Assembly (NCBI GenBank): GCA_903970445.1
Contig: CAJCIP010000005.1
Coordinates: forward strand, 50,143 to 114,142
Source: Verrucomicrobia bacterium Tous-C9LFEB
Lineage (GTDB): Bacteria > Acidobacteriota > Terriglobia > Terriglobales > Acidobacteriaceae
DNA: 64,000 nt
Reading direction: 5' to 3'
Shown here piece after piece: positions 9,394-19,106 of this stretch; position 1 is the stretch's first letter; each line of letters starts with the position of its first letter. The position numbers and the translations under genes are program-made. The notes below the pieces were generated by a model that did not search any database, was not told the origin of the DNA, and saw only the letters and a list, made by a program, of their open reading frames with translations.

Positions 9394-10467
9394 ATGTCGC
9401 CTTCCGAAAAAGATCGACCGCCGCGCGCGACGAGTGCCAATCCTCTGCGCACTGCCGCCGCACCCGTAAGCCTGAAGACTGTGGCCGAACAGCTTGGCCT
9501 TTCCGTGGCTACGGTTTCGCGCGTGCTGTCAGCGGCGCCGGCTGCGCGCTCGATACCTAAGTCGACGCAGGACCGCATCTTTGCGGCAGCCGCTGAGTTG
9601 CAGTACCGGCCCAACCTTGTCGCGCGGTCGCTGCGCAGCCAGCGCAGCTTGACCGTGGGCGTTATTGTTCCCGAGGTGTCCGAAGGGTATGCGACGCTCG
9701 TGCTTAGCGGCATTGAGCAGCGTCTGATGAGTGCCGGCTTTTTCTACTTCCTGGTAAGCCATCATCATCGGCCTGAAATGATTGAGCAATGCCAGCAGAT
9801 GCTGCTGGCGAGAGCCGTAGAAGGGCTGATCGCTATCGACACCCCGCTGACGCATCGCGCACCCGTACCGACGGTGACTGTGTCCGGGCATCACGAGCCG
9901 GATGGTGTCACGAATATTGTTTTGGACCACGGCCGGGCGGCGGAGCTCGCCATAACGCACCTGATAGAGCTTGGGCATAAGTCGATCGCCTTCATCAAGG
10001 GGCAGGCTTTCAGCTCCGACACTGAAGACCGCTGGCGCGCCATCAAGCAGGCCATGGCGGCGCATGATCTGCGTATCGCGCCTGCGCTGGTTGCGAGGCT
10101 TGAGGGCCTTGAGCCCACGCACGATCCAGGCTATATCGCCACGAAAAAACTGCTCGCCTCTACGACGCGCTTCACTGCTCTTTTTGCTTTTAATGACACA
10201 TCTGCAATCGGCGCGATCCGCGCGCTCCGCGAGAAAGGTTTGCGCGTGCCCCAGGATGTGTCGGTCGTCGGCTTCGACGACGTCCAATCCGCCGCATACC
10301 AGAACCCCGCATTGACGACCGTTCGGCAGCCCTTGCGGACCATGGGGATACTCGCTGCCGAGCAGCTTCTGGAGCAGATCGGCAGCACGACGAACCTCAC
10401 GGTTCAGCAGATTACCGTCGCGCCTGAACTCGTCGTCCGCGAGTCAACGGCGAAACGCACCACATAG
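9394..10467 (+). CDS. LacI-family transcriptional regulator
   Basis: 357-residue repressor/activator. An N-terminal extension of about 25 residues precedes the LacI-type helix-turn-helix (SLKTVAEQLGLSVATVSRVL) and the hinge-helix region ending in YRPNLVARSLRS. The rest is a periplasmic-binding-protein-like sensor domain, with GVIVPEVSEGYATLVLSGIE at its start and DVSVVGFDDVQSAAYQNPAL near the end, typical for sugar-responsive members. The gene is divergent from the TonB-dependent receptor and glycosidase genes, with a LacI-type palindrome between them, so it most likely regulates that locus in response to a released sugar. It converges on the RND outer-membrane factor gene with a gap of 3 bp. 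Confidence 0.94.
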   Translation: MSPSEKDRPPRATSANPLRTAAAPVSLKTVAEQLGLSVATVSRVLSAAPAARSIPKSTQDRIFAAAAELQYRPNLVARSLRSQRSLTVGVIVPEVSEGYATLVLSGIEQRLMSAGFFYFLVSHHHRPEMIEQCQQMLLARAVEGLIAIDTPLTHRAPVPTVTVSGHHEPDGVTNIVLDHGRAAELAITHLIELGHKSIAFIKGQAFSSDTEDRWRAIKQAMAAHDLRIAPALVARLEGLEPTHDPGYIATKKLLASTTRFTALFAFNDTSAIGAIRALREKGLRVPQDVSVVGFDDVQSAAYQNPALTTVRQPLRTMGILAAEQLLEQIGSTTNLTVQQITVAPELVVRESTAKRTT

Positions 10468-10470
10468 CGA

Positions 10471-11949
10471 TCACTGCGGCGGAAGCTGCGTTCGATCCCA
10501 TCCTCCGCCCAGCGCCTTCACAAGCTGCACGGTCGCATCCATACGACGGCGAAGGATGTCTACATCGTTTCGCTCGTTCACCAAGGCTGAGTTCTGAGCG
10601 GTAATGACCTGCAGGTAGGTGTCGACGCCCCCGACGTAGCGATTGTTGTAAATCCGCTGGGACTCAAGAGCCGCTGCGGTAGCTTCTCGTTGTTGTTGCG
10701 CCTCGTCCTGCAACACGCGAAGCGCGGCGAGTTCATCTTCCACTTGCTGAAAAGCGTTCAGCACAGTCTGTTTGTAGTCGGCGGCATTGCGATCAAACTG
10801 CGCGATGGCTTCGTCCTTCACGCCCTTGCGCCGCCCTCCATCAAAGAACGTGTAGGCCAGCCCGGGGCCAAGCGAGTACACCACACCCGCCGGGCTGAAG
10901 AGCGACTGCACGGTAGTCGAACTCTGGTATCCGAGCGAGCCGCCCAACACGATTCCCGGGTAGTACGCCGCCTGTGCGATTCCTATTGCTTCATTACCTT
11001 CCGCAGCACGCCGCTCGGCAGCCGCTATATCGGGTCTTCGCTCTAGCAGTTGCGAGGGCAGGCCCGTGGGCAAGATTGGCGGCTGTGTGCTGACATCCAG
11101 CGGTGAAAACGGAATGCTAAAGTCCGCAGGCGCTTTGCCCAGCAGATTTGCGATAGCGTGCTCGGATTGCGCTCGTTGCACCGCCACATCCGCGGCCTCC
11201 ACCTTCGCATCCTGCAACTGCGTTTCTGCCTGGGTCACGTCGGCCTTGATCGCCACGCCGCCGTTGTAGCGGTTGCTCGTAATGCGCAGAGCGTCCTGGT
11301 ACTGTGCCACGGTGTCGTTCAGCAGCTTTTGCAGGCTGTCTGCCGTGCGGAGCTCGAAGTAGTCCACTGCCAGTTCGGTCTGCAGCGAAAGCACGATGTT
11401 GACGCGGTCAGCAAAAGACGCCTGCGCTTCTTCTTTGCCGGCAGCGATGTTGCGTCCGACCTGCCCCCAGAGATCCACTTCGTAAGCGAGCTGCAGTGGG
11501 TACTGGAGTGTAGCGTTAGGGCTGTACGCGGGCGCGGGATTGAAGTAGGGCTGGTTGCGATTGAATCGTCCACCAGCCGTGGTGGAATCGAGACCGAGTG
11601 TAGGAAAGCGATCTGCTTTGCGCACTTTGATTTCTGCGCGGGCGGCACGAAGGTTGGCATCGGCCTCGCGAAGCGTCTGGTTCGCGACCTCAACCTGCGG
11701 TTCCAACGCATTCAGGCCGGCGTCGCCAAACACGGTCCACCACGCGCCCCGGGGGATCGCGTCGATCGGTTTCGCAGGCACCCAATCTGCTAAGCCCGTG
11801 CTTACTTCCTTGTAAGCATCCGGGCCGGCTTCCTTATACGCCGGAGGCGCGGGCGCATTGGGCACCACGTATTTTGGTCCAACGCGGCAGCCGCTCAGGC
11901 AAAGCAGCACGCAGACGGTTGCGGCAAGCGAAAGAAAGTTCCTGCTCAT
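10471..11949 (-). CDS. RND efflux outer-membrane lipoprotein, NodT/OprM type
   Basis: Outer-membrane channel subunit of the tripartite pump, 492 residues. It has a lipoprotein signal with the lipobox LSGC followed by RVGPKY, the usual start of mature NodT-family factors. Two TolC-type outer membrane efflux repeats are visible, each with ANQTLREADANLRAARAEIK-like and LLERRPDIAAAERRAAEG segments. Its start overlaps the stop of the adaptor gene by 4 bp, so translation is coupled. It is the last gene of the permease-adaptor-channel operon. Substrate cannot be read from the sequence. Confidence 0.93.
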   Translation of the reverse strand: MSRNFLSLAATVCVLLCLSGCRVGPKYVVPNAPAPPAYKEAGPDAYKEVSTGLADWVPAKPIDAIPRGAWWTVFGDAGLNALEPQVEVANQTLREADANLRAARAEIKVRKADRFPTLGLDSTTAGGRFNRNQPYFNPAPAYSPNATLQYPLQLAYEVDLWGQVGRNIAAGKEEAQASFADRVNIVLSLQTELAVDYFELRTADSLQKLLNDTVAQYQDALRITSNRYNGGVAIKADVTQAETQLQDAKVEAADVAVQRAQSEHAIANLLGKAPADFSIPFSPLDVSTQPPILPTGLPSQLLERRPDIAAAERRAAEGNEAIGIAQAAYYPGIVLGGSLGYQSSTTVQSLFSPAGVVYSLGPGLAYTFFDGGRRKGVKDEAIAQFDRNAADYKQTVLNAFQQVEDELAALRVLQDEAQQQREATAAALESQRIYNNRYVGGVDTYLQVITAQNSALVNERNDVDILRRRMDATVQLVKALGGGWDRTQLPPQ

Positions 11950-13229
11950 TGCTTTGCTGCTCCTGTTGATCGTGGCGCGATGCTGGCGATGCGGACAGGC
12001 TGACCCTCCGCCAGAGAATCGGCTGGGTCCAGAATGATTTCGTCACCGGGCTGCAGGCCCGCAGAGATGGTCACCGTGCTGCCGTTGTCTTTGCCGATGG
12101 TCACCGGTTGGAGATGAACGCGGCCGTTCTGCACGAGTCCAACGCGAAGCCCTTCAGCCCGGAAGAGCAGCGTGTTTGCAGGAACTCCCAGCGTGTGTTC
12201 GCCTTGCGGCAGCGCGAAATGAGCAAACACGTACGCGCCTGGCAACAGCTTGCCTTCCGCATTGTCGACATCCACTTCTACGTTCAACGTTCGCGAAGAC
12301 TGGTCGATGGCACTGGAGTTACGCGTCAGGCTTCCATAGAACGTTTGCCCCGGATACTCATCAAGCGTCAGACCAACCTGCTCACCGTCATGAACTGCGG
12401 GCGCATACACTTCCGGCACAGCGACGAACACACGCAGCTTGCCCGTTGCTGCGATACGGAATAGATCTCGCGGCTGCGCGCTGCCCGAGCCCGCGTCGAT
12501 CAGCGCACCAATATCTGTGTTTCGTGCTGTCACTACACCACTGAAAGGAGCGTAGATGCGCTCGAAGGATTGCAACTGCTGCAAACGGCGAACATTCGCT
12601 TCCGCCGCATCCACTGCGGCCTTTTTCGCTTGCGCACCGCTTACGGCGACGTCGGTCTCCTGCTTCGAGACCGAATCCTGCTTCAGCAGATTCTGGTAGC
12701 GCTCAGATGTCGTGTTTGCGAGGTTGAGATCCGCTTGCGCGCTCTTGAGGTTTGCTTGAGACACCTGAAGCTGCTCATCAATCTCAGGCGTTTCAATCAC
12801 AGCCATCAACTGCCCTTTGACGACGCGCTGACCGATGTCGACGTAAAAGGCCTTCAGATAGCCATTGGTGCGGGCGTAGATCGGCGTGTCGTTGAACGCT
12901 TGCGTGTTACCGGGCAAAGCAATCTCGGTTTGCACGCCCGTTGTGTTCGGACGAACTACATTTACCGAGAGCGTTGCGCTATCGCGTGTGTTTTCTTCCA
13001 GACGGTGCTGAGCAGACGCCCGCGAAAGTATCCCAAATACAATTACGCCTGCCGCAAGGATCACAACAGCTCCGATCACAAGCCACAGACCAGGAGAAAT
13101 TCCGCCACTACTTGCCGGTTGAGCGTGTGGGGGATTGGGATGCCCGGCCAGAGGCATCTGCTGAGACGGAGAGCGTCCGGCGTTGTCTACGGATGCCGCC
13201 GTCATGTCGGTGTTGATGTTGGTTGCCAC
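11946..13229 (-). CDS. RND efflux periplasmic adaptor (membrane fusion protein)
   Basis: 427-residue adaptor linking the inner-membrane RND pump to the outer-membrane channel. A single membrane helix (LWLVIGAVVILAAGVIVFGI) lies near residues 48-67 after a Pro-rich cytoplasmic leader. The lipoyl/barrel-sandwich halves flank a coiled-coil hairpin (residues about 155-225), with the family motifs AVIETPEIDEQLQVSQANLK and FERIYAPFSGVVTARNTDIG. The order permease, adaptor, channel on the minus strand with a 46-bp gap and a 4-bp overlap indicates one operon. No metal-binding CusB-type Met motifs were noticed, so drug or small-molecule export is more likely than metal export. Confidence 0.93.
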   Translation of the reverse strand: MATNINTDMTAASVDNAGRSPSQQMPLAGHPNPPHAQPASSGGISPGLWLVIGAVVILAAGVIVFGILSRASAQHRLEENTRDSATLSVNVVRPNTTGVQTEIALPGNTQAFNDTPIYARTNGYLKAFYVDIGQRVVKGQLMAVIETPEIDEQLQVSQANLKSAQADLNLANTTSERYQNLLKQDSVSKQETDVAVSGAQAKKAAVDAAEANVRRLQQLQSFERIYAPFSGVVTARNTDIGALIDAGSGSAQPRDLFRIAATGKLRVFVAVPEVYAPAVHDGEQVGLTLDEYPGQTFYGSLTRNSSAIDQSSRTLNVEVDVDNAEGKLLPGAYVFAHFALPQGEHTLGVPANTLLFRAEGLRVGLVQNGRVHLQPVTIGKDNGSTVTISAGLQPGDEIILDPADSLAEGQPVRIASIAPRSTGAAKQ

Positions 13230-13275
13230 TATGTTCCATCTCCAGAATCTTTATCTATGCGTTGGCGTGAACAGG

Positions 13276-16200
13276 CTATTCGTCTGCATGCGCCAACTTG
13301 TGTTCCTTATCGCCACCATGCAATAACGCGAACACGGCGGGTACGAAGATGAGCGTGGCTATCGTCGCGAAGCACAAGCCTCCGATCACCGCACGTCCAA
13401 GAGGGGCGTTCTGCTCTCCGCCTTCACCGGCCCCTAACGCCATGGGGATCATGCCGATGATCATCGCGAGAGCAGTCATCATGACGGGACGGAAGCGAGT
13501 TGCTCCTGCTTCGATTGCAGCTTGTACTGCGCTGCCAAGTACGAGGAATCGCTCTTTCGCAAAGGAAACCACAAGGATTGAGTTGGCTGTTGCCACACCC
13601 ATACACATGATCGCGCCCATGAGCGCAGGCACAGACAACGTTGTGCGCGTAAGGAAGAGGAAGATCACGATCCCTGCGATCGCCGCCGGCAAGGCTGTGA
13701 TGATGATGAACGGGTCAAGCCAGGACTGGAAGTTCACCACGATCAGCAGGTACACGAGCAAAATCGAAAACAGCAGTCCAAAGAGCAGGCCTGTGTACGA
13801 GCTGCGCATGGTGAGAACCTGTCCGCGAATATGGACGAAGTTTCCAGACGCGAGATGCGGTTTGTATTTGTTGACGATCTTCTCCACATCCCTGGCTACC
13901 GCGCCAAGATCGCGGCCTTGAACGTTGCCGTAGATATCGAGCGTGCGGCGGATATTGTAGTGATTCACAACAGGCAATTCAGTCGAACGTCCGAGGCTTG
14001 CCACATCGGCTAGAATCTCCGGCTTGGCACCGCTGCTGGAGCTCACGGGAATGTTGCGAAGATCGTTCAGCGACTGCACTTCGTACTGCGGCGTTTGCGC
14101 CACAATGTTGTAAGCCACTCCATTTTTCGGGTTCAGATAAAACTGCGGAGACAACTGCGTAGAGCCGGACAAGATGTTGAGCACGGACGTGCCTACGTCG
14201 CGCTCCGTGTAGCCTCCCTGCTGCGCCTTCGTCCGATCGACATTCAGGTTAATGACTGGGTAATCGCTCGGCTGTTGGAGACGAACATCCACAAGCCCTG
14301 GAACAGCGCGGAGCTCTGCGAGCATCGAATCCGCGATCTTGCGGTTGCCGGTTTCGTCGCGTCCGTCGATCTGCACGTCGATTGGCGCGGGAAGACCGAA
14401 GTTAAGAATCTGCGTGACGATATCTGAAGGAAGGAAGTAAAACGTCGTCCCCGGAAACTCCTTAGGCAGTTTCTGACGCAAGGCTGCGACGAACTGTTCG
14501 GTTGGCGTGTGGTCCTCGCGCAACGAGACGAGGATGTCAGCATCGCCAGATCCAAACAGTCCGCTGGTAGCGTGCTGCGTGTTCAACGTGGAATACGGCA
14601 GCCCAATGTTGTCCAGAATGTTGTCCATCTGATCAGCCGGGACCGTTTCCCGGATCGACTGCTCCACGAGGTCCGCGAGGCGCGCGGTTTCTTCGATACG
14701 CATACCCGTTCTTGTGCGCATATGGAGGATAAAAGCGCCGTTGTCGCTGGCCGGAAAGAAGTTTTGCCCGAGGAAAGGAATCAGCAGCAAAGAAAGCGCG
14801 CAAGCGCCAAGGAAGATCGGGAGGAAGAAGATGCGGGCCGCAACAAGTCGCGTCAGCAGGCCTTCGTAGCCAGAGCGCACACGCTCAAACTGACGCTCGA
14901 ACCCACGCTGAAACCGGGCAAGAGGATTCATAGACAAAGGCGCATTGTGACTGTGTGCCTTCAGCAGATACATCGCCAAGGTCGGGACAAGGGTTCGCGA
15001 AAGAACGTAGGAGGCGAGCATCGCGAAAACGACGGCTTCGGCCAGCGGAACGAAGAGGTAGCGAGACACGCCCGCCAGAAAGAACATCGGCAGGAACACA
15101 ATGCAGATACAAAGTGTGGACACTAGCGCTGGAACGGAAATCTGCGCCGCACCTTCCAGGATCGCATCGTTGAGGGCGTGACCTTCCTCAAGGTACCGCT
15201 CAATATTTTCGATTGTTACCGTTGCATCGTCAACAAGGATGCCGACTGCAAGCGCAAGTCCACCAAGGGTCATGATGTTGATGGTTTCGCCAAGCAGACC
15301 AAGCACGGTCAGCGAGGTAAGAATCGACAGCGGAATCGAAACCGCGATGATAAGGGTAGACCGCCATGATCCGAGAAACAGCAGGATCATCAGGCCGGTA
15401 AGTGCTGCAGCGATCACTGCTTCGCGAATGACCCCATTCACCGAACCGCGCACAAAGATAGCCTGGTTGCCGATTGGCGTGAGTTTCAGCGACGAAGGCA
15501 GGCCCTTCTTCACATCCGGCAATTTGTCCAGCACGCCTTTTACAACGTCGAGCGTCGACGCATTGCCGGACTTCAACAGCACGAGTAGAACACCACGTTT
15601 ACCGTCCTGCCGAACGATGTTGGTTTGCGGGATGCTTCCATCGTTCACGTTCGCAACGTCGTGCATGTAGACGGTCGTACCATTCACCTGCTTGATGGGC
15701 AGATTCCCCAGGCCCTCAATTGTAGAAGGCGCGCTGTTCAGGCGGATGTCGTATTCAAGATCACCAATCTTCGCCGTTCCGCCTGGTTCCACGACGTTCT
15801 GTTGAGCGAGTGCGTTCAGAATGTCTACTGGAGAAAGGCCTTTGGCCTGCATCAATCGAGGATTGAGCAGCACCATGATCGAGCGCTGCTTCCCTCCATA
15901 GACATTGGGCACCACTGCCCCGGGAACAGTCACCAACTGAGGGCGGATAAAGTTCAGTCCGTAGTCGTTCAGTTGTTGCTCGTTCAGTCCATCACCCGAC
16001 ATTCCGAGCTGCAGAATCGGTACGCTGGAAGCGGAAAAGTTGATGATCTGCGGCGGAAGAATGCCCGGCGGAAGCTGGCGCAACGTAAACTGCGACGCGG
16101 CCGAGACCTGCGAATTGGCACGATCCACCGACGCGCCCTGTTGCAGATAAATTTTGACGATGACCTGCCCGTTATACGTCGTGGATTCGATGTGCTCGAT

Positions 16201-16431
16201 GTTGTCCACCAGTGTGGTCAACACCTTTTCGTAGGGCGTTGTGAGGCGGCCTTCGAGTTCTTCCGGACTTAGCCCGGTGTACTGCCAAGCGACCGAGATC
16301 ACCGGAATATCGATGTTCGGGAAGATGTCTGTAGGCGTGCGAAGAATCACCACGGGCGCTGCTATGAGGATCAGAATCGCCAGAACGATGAAGGTGTACG
16401 GTCTGGTGAGGGCGAGTCGAACGATCCACAT
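13276..16431 (-). CDS. RND efflux permease, AcrB/HAE1-like, with altered TM10 relay residue
   Basis: Inner-membrane proton-driven pump subunit, 1051 residues, the usual AcrB-family length. It begins MWIVRLALTRPYTFIVLAI and has 12 expected membrane segments with two large periplasmic loops. The TM4 pair of Asp residues is present in GILVDDATVTIENIERYLEE (residues 401-402), and the TM11 Arg and Thr in RFRPVMMTALAM. The TM10 segment reads MGVATANSILVVSF, where AcrB has GLSAKNAIL, so the canonical Lys is Ala949. It is the first gene of the operon and is divergent from a LysR regulator. Drug class cannot be deduced. Confidence 0.93.
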   Translation of the reverse strand: MWIVRLALTRPYTFIVLAILILIAAPVVILRTPTDIFPNIDIPVISVAWQYTGLSPEELEGRLTTPYEKVLTTLVDNIEHIESTTYNGQVIVKIYLQQGASVDRANSQVSAASQFTLRQLPPGILPPQIINFSASSVPILQLGMSGDGLNEQQLNDYGLNFIRPQLVTVPGAVVPNVYGGKQRSIMVLLNPRLMQAKGLSPVDILNALAQQNVVEPGGTAKIGDLEYDIRLNSAPSTIEGLGNLPIKQVNGTTVYMHDVANVNDGSIPQTNIVRQDGKRGVLLVLLKSGNASTLDVVKGVLDKLPDVKKGLPSSLKLTPIGNQAIFVRGSVNGVIREAVIAAALTGLMILLFLGSWRSTLIIAVSIPLSILTSLTVLGLLGETINIMTLGGLALAVGILVDDATVTIENIERYLEEGHALNDAILEGAAQISVPALVSTLCICIVFLPMFFLAGVSRYLFVPLAEAVVFAMLASYVLSRTLVPTLAMYLLKAHSHNAPLSMNPLARFQRGFERQFERVRSGYEGLLTRLVAARIFFLPIFLGACALSLLLIPFLGQNFFPASDNGAFILHMRTRTGMRIEETARLADLVEQSIRETVPADQMDNILDNIGLPYSTLNTQHATSGLFGSGDADILVSLREDHTPTEQFVAALRQKLPKEFPGTTFYFLPSDIVTQILNFGLPAPIDVQIDGRDETGNRKIADSMLAELRAVPGLVDVRLQQPSDYPVINLNVDRTKAQQGGYTERDVGTSVLNILSGSTQLSPQFYLNPKNGVAYNIVAQTPQYEVQSLNDLRNIPVSSSSGAKPEILADVASLGRSTELPVVNHYNIRRTLDIYGNVQGRDLGAVARDVEKIVNKYKPHLASGNFVHIRGQVLTMRSSYTGLLFGLLFSILLVYLLIVVNFQSWLDPFIIITALPAAIAGIVIFLFLTRTTLSVPALMGAIMCMGVATANSILVVSFAKERFLVLGSAVQAAIEAGATRFRPVMMTALAMIIGMIPMALGAGEGGEQNAPLGRAVIGGLCFATIATLIFVPAVFALLHGGDKEHKLAHADE

Positions 16432-16515
16432 GTACCAATGACTCCGCGTAAGAAGTAGTTCTTCTTAATGACAGCATAGGAGTGCTAAAAGGTGCACAGT
16501 TCTTTCCTTTATTAT

Positions 16516-16534
16516 CTATCGGTTTTTCCGATAG
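16516..16534. promoter_or_regulatory. LysR-type binding site (perfect inverted repeat with T-N11-A core)
   Basis: CTATCGG, five T, CCGATAG forms a perfect 7-bp inverted repeat whose core satisfies T-N11-A, the classic LysR box. It lies 85 bp upstream of the RND permease start and immediately upstream of the preferred LysR start. Regulation of both genes is inference. Confidence 0.6.
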
Positions 16535-16545
16535 GCTTTGAGGCT

Positions 16546-17451
16546 GTGGAACTACGGCACATTCGTTACTTTCAAGCGGTGGCGGAATTTGGCAGCTTTA
16601 CCGCCGCCGCCAAGCGCCTGCACGTTTCGCAGTCTGCCATCAGCGAACAAATCCTGGATCTTGAGCGTGAGATCGGCGGTCCTCTTTTGGACCGTTCCGG
16701 GCGCAAAGTTCAGCTCACTCCAGAAGGACGCGTATTTTTGGAAGAAGCGCGAAGAACGTTGGAAGCCGCGGACCGCGCCGTGGACCGCACCCAGCGATCG
16801 TTCCGTGGAGAGGTTGGTACGCTCTCCATCGGCTTCTTTCTGTGGGGATCGGGTGGCTTCTTTCCGCGCATCATTCGCGAATACCGTCGGCGGCATCCGG
16901 CCATTCGGCTAACACTGCATGACATGCACGCCCGTGAACAGCCTGAAGCGTTGGAGGACGGACGCATCGACGTTGGCCTGACGCGGCCCCTCGAGCCACC
17001 CTTCGAACAAAGTCTGCGCTCGGAGTTGCTCTATCGTGACCCAATCGTCGCAGTGCTGCCGCGCACACACCAGTTCTCAGGAAAAGATCTGCCAGCAAAC
17101 CTGCTGAAAGGCGAAAGACTTGTGCTTCACGACAGGCCATCGAATCCAATGCTCTATGACGGAATCATCGCGATGTGCACGGGTGCCGGTTTCACTCCAA
17201 ATGTCGTCAACACTTCGCAATCATGGTCAGGCGTGCTCACGCTGGTGGAAGCGGGGGAAGGCGTTGCACTGGTTCCTTCGGGCGTCCGTCATTTGCAGGC
17301 GCGCACGCTAAATTTCAGCAAGCTCATTCCGGACACGCTCTCGCTTGGTTTGTCGGTAGCGTGGAATCCCCGCAATGAGGGTCCCGCGTTGCATCAGTTC
17401 CTTGCTTTGCTGCGAGAAAACCGAAAGCGCATTCGCGCAACAGGAACTTAA
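16546..17451 (+). CDS. LysR-family transcriptional regulator
   Basis: About 301 residues from the preferred GTG, giving the family-typical N-terminus VELRHIRYFQAVAEFGSFTA with the winged helix-turn-helix (AAKRLHVSQSAISEQILDLE). The remainder is the LysR substrate-binding domain (LSIGFFLWGSGGFFPRIIRE onwards). An alternative GTG at 16492 has a better ribosome-binding site (AGGAG, 9 bases upstream) and would add 18 residues, but it would put a perfect LysR-box palindrome inside the coding region; the choice is unresolved. It is divergent from the three-gene RND efflux operon and is its likely regulator. It converges on trpE with a gap of 3 bp. Confidence 0.92.
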   Translation: MELRHIRYFQAVAEFGSFTAAAKRLHVSQSAISEQILDLEREIGGPLLDRSGRKVQLTPEGRVFLEEARRTLEAADRAVDRTQRSFRGEVGTLSIGFFLWGSGGFFPRIIREYRRRHPAIRLTLHDMHAREQPEALEDGRIDVGLTRPLEPPFEQSLRSELLYRDPIVAVLPRTHQFSGKDLPANLLKGERLVLHDRPSNPMLYDGIIAMCTGAGFTPNVVNTSQSWSGVLTLVEAGEGVALVPSGVRHLQARTLNFSKLIPDTLSLGLSVAWNPRNEGPALHQFLALLRENRKRIRATGT

Positions 17452-17454
17452 CCT

Positions 17455-19008
17455 TTAGGCCATCTGGCGCGCACGTTCTATCGCACGCACGACGGCCCGA
17501 GCTTTATTCACGCACTCTTCGTACTCCTTCTCCGGTACGGAATCCGCTACCACCCCGGCACCGGCCTGGAGATAGCCTTTTTCGCCGTCCATAAAGAGCG
17601 TGCGGATCGCGATGCAGGAATCCAGATTGCCGTTGAAATCGGCATAAACGATTGCGCCGCCATAGACACCGCGGCGTGCGGGTTCCATTTCTTCGATAAT
17701 CTCCATCGCGCGAACCTTTGGGGCTCCACTAAGAGTCCCCGCGGGAAAGCATGCACGAAACGCGTCGAGAGCTCCGAGGCCGTGCTGTAGCTTTCCTTCA
17801 ATGGCGCTTACCAGATGCATCACGTGTGAGTAGCGCTCTATGAACATCAGGTCCTTCACGCGCACGCTACCGAACTCGCTGACCCGGCCGACGTCATTAC
17901 GTCCCAGGTCGACCAACATCACGTGCTCAGCAACTTCTTTCGCATCGGCTCGCAGGTCTTGTTCCAGTTGGCGGTCCTGCACGTCAGTTGCTCCGCGGGG
18001 CCTGGTTCCAGCGATCGGACGATACTCCACATTCGCGCCGTGCACTCGCACCAGAAGCTCCGGCGACGAACCCACGATGTGGCATTGCCGCTTCGAAGAT
18101 TTGCCGGTCTTGTACGCTTTGATTCCCTTTGCGTCGAGGCCGAACCGCAGGAAGTACATGTAGGGCGACGGATTCACGATGCGTAACGACCGGTAGATAT
18201 CGAAGGCGTCGACGCCCGGAGTGCAATCAAAGCGCTGCGATAGTACGCATTGGAAGACATCGCCGGCTGCAATGTATTCCTTGGCGGCTTCGACTGCTCC
18301 GACGAATTCTTCTTTGCTGGTGCGAGCTTTCAGTGTCAGAGCGCCGCGCGATTTCCGTTTGGAACGCTGAGGCAGTGCCGCGTTCAGCAGCTTTTCTAAG
18401 GCATCCAGCCGCTTGACTGCAGCCGTGTAACTACTCGCATTGATCTTCGCTCTTGCGCCGGCTGTGACGATCAAATGCACGGCCTTCTTCACATGATCGA
18501 ATGCCAGCACCTCATCGAAAAACATAAGGTAGCCGTCTGGAATGTGCAGTTCGTCCTTGGCCAGTTCCGGAAGCTTTTCAATACGCCGTACGACGTCGTA
18601 GCTGAAGAACCCGACTGCTCCAGCCGTAAACGGTGGAAGACCGGGGAGCTTGGCTGGGTTGGCTCCTGCGAGCGCCACTTTCAACTCTTCAAAGACATCG
18701 CCGGCGTAGCTCATTCGCTTTCGCCCTTCGGTGACTGTGATCTGTCCATTCGCCGCGGTCATCGTGCGGTAGGGCCGTACGCCGATGAATGTGTAGCGGC
18801 CAACGTGCTCGCCACCTTCGACCGACTCCAGCAGAAACGCTTCGGGTTCATTCGCTGCAACGCGAAGGAAGGCCGAGACCGGAGTCTCAAGGTCAGCCGC
18901 CACAATGCGCGTGACAGGCACCATGGAGTGCTCACGCGCAAGTACGCGGAACTCTTTCGCGCTCGGCGTAATGTCAGGTTGGGCTTTCGGCATCGCTTTC
19001 GTGAGCAT
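17455..19008 (-). CDS. trpE: Anthranilate synthase component I
   Basis: Makes anthranilate from chorismate and ammonia/glutamine, the first step of tryptophan synthesis. The 517-residue protein has the N-terminal regulatory segment AFLLESVEGGEHVGRYTFIG, with the LLES motif associated with Trp feedback binding, and the C-terminal chorismate-binding core with AGDVFQCVLSQRF, IAGTRPRGAT, DLGRNDVGRVSEFGSVRV and PAGTLSGAPKVRAMEIIEE. These favour TrpE over PabB. An in-frame ATG at 18993 is an alternative start. It stands alone here: no trpG or trpD is adjacent, and its neighbours are a convergent LysR gene and the divergent gdhA. Confidence 0.93.
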   Translation of the reverse strand: MLTKAMPKAQPDITPSAKEFRVLAREHSMVPVTRIVAADLETPVSAFLRVAANEPEAFLLESVEGGEHVGRYTFIGVRPYRTMTAANGQITVTEGRKRMSYAGDVFEELKVALAGANPAKLPGLPPFTAGAVGFFSYDVVRRIEKLPELAKDELHIPDGYLMFFDEVLAFDHVKKAVHLIVTAGARAKINASSYTAAVKRLDALEKLLNAALPQRSKRKSRGALTLKARTSKEEFVGAVEAAKEYIAAGDVFQCVLSQRFDCTPGVDAFDIYRSLRIVNPSPYMYFLRFGLDAKGIKAYKTGKSSKRQCHIVGSSPELLVRVHGANVEYRPIAGTRPRGATDVQDRQLEQDLRADAKEVAEHVMLVDLGRNDVGRVSEFGSVRVKDLMFIERYSHVMHLVSAIEGKLQHGLGALDAFRACFPAGTLSGAPKVRAMEIIEEMEPARRGVYGGAIVYADFNGNLDSCIAIRTLFMDGEKGYLQAGAGVVADSVPEKEYEECVNKARAVVRAIERARQMA

Positions 19009-19106
19009 AACAAGATGCCGAGTACCGCACGAACCAGCTCCAAAGCGCAGAATTGCGCGGGGGTCTGGCGTTCGTTGTCTCGACTACGGCCTGACACCTT
19101 CGTGGG

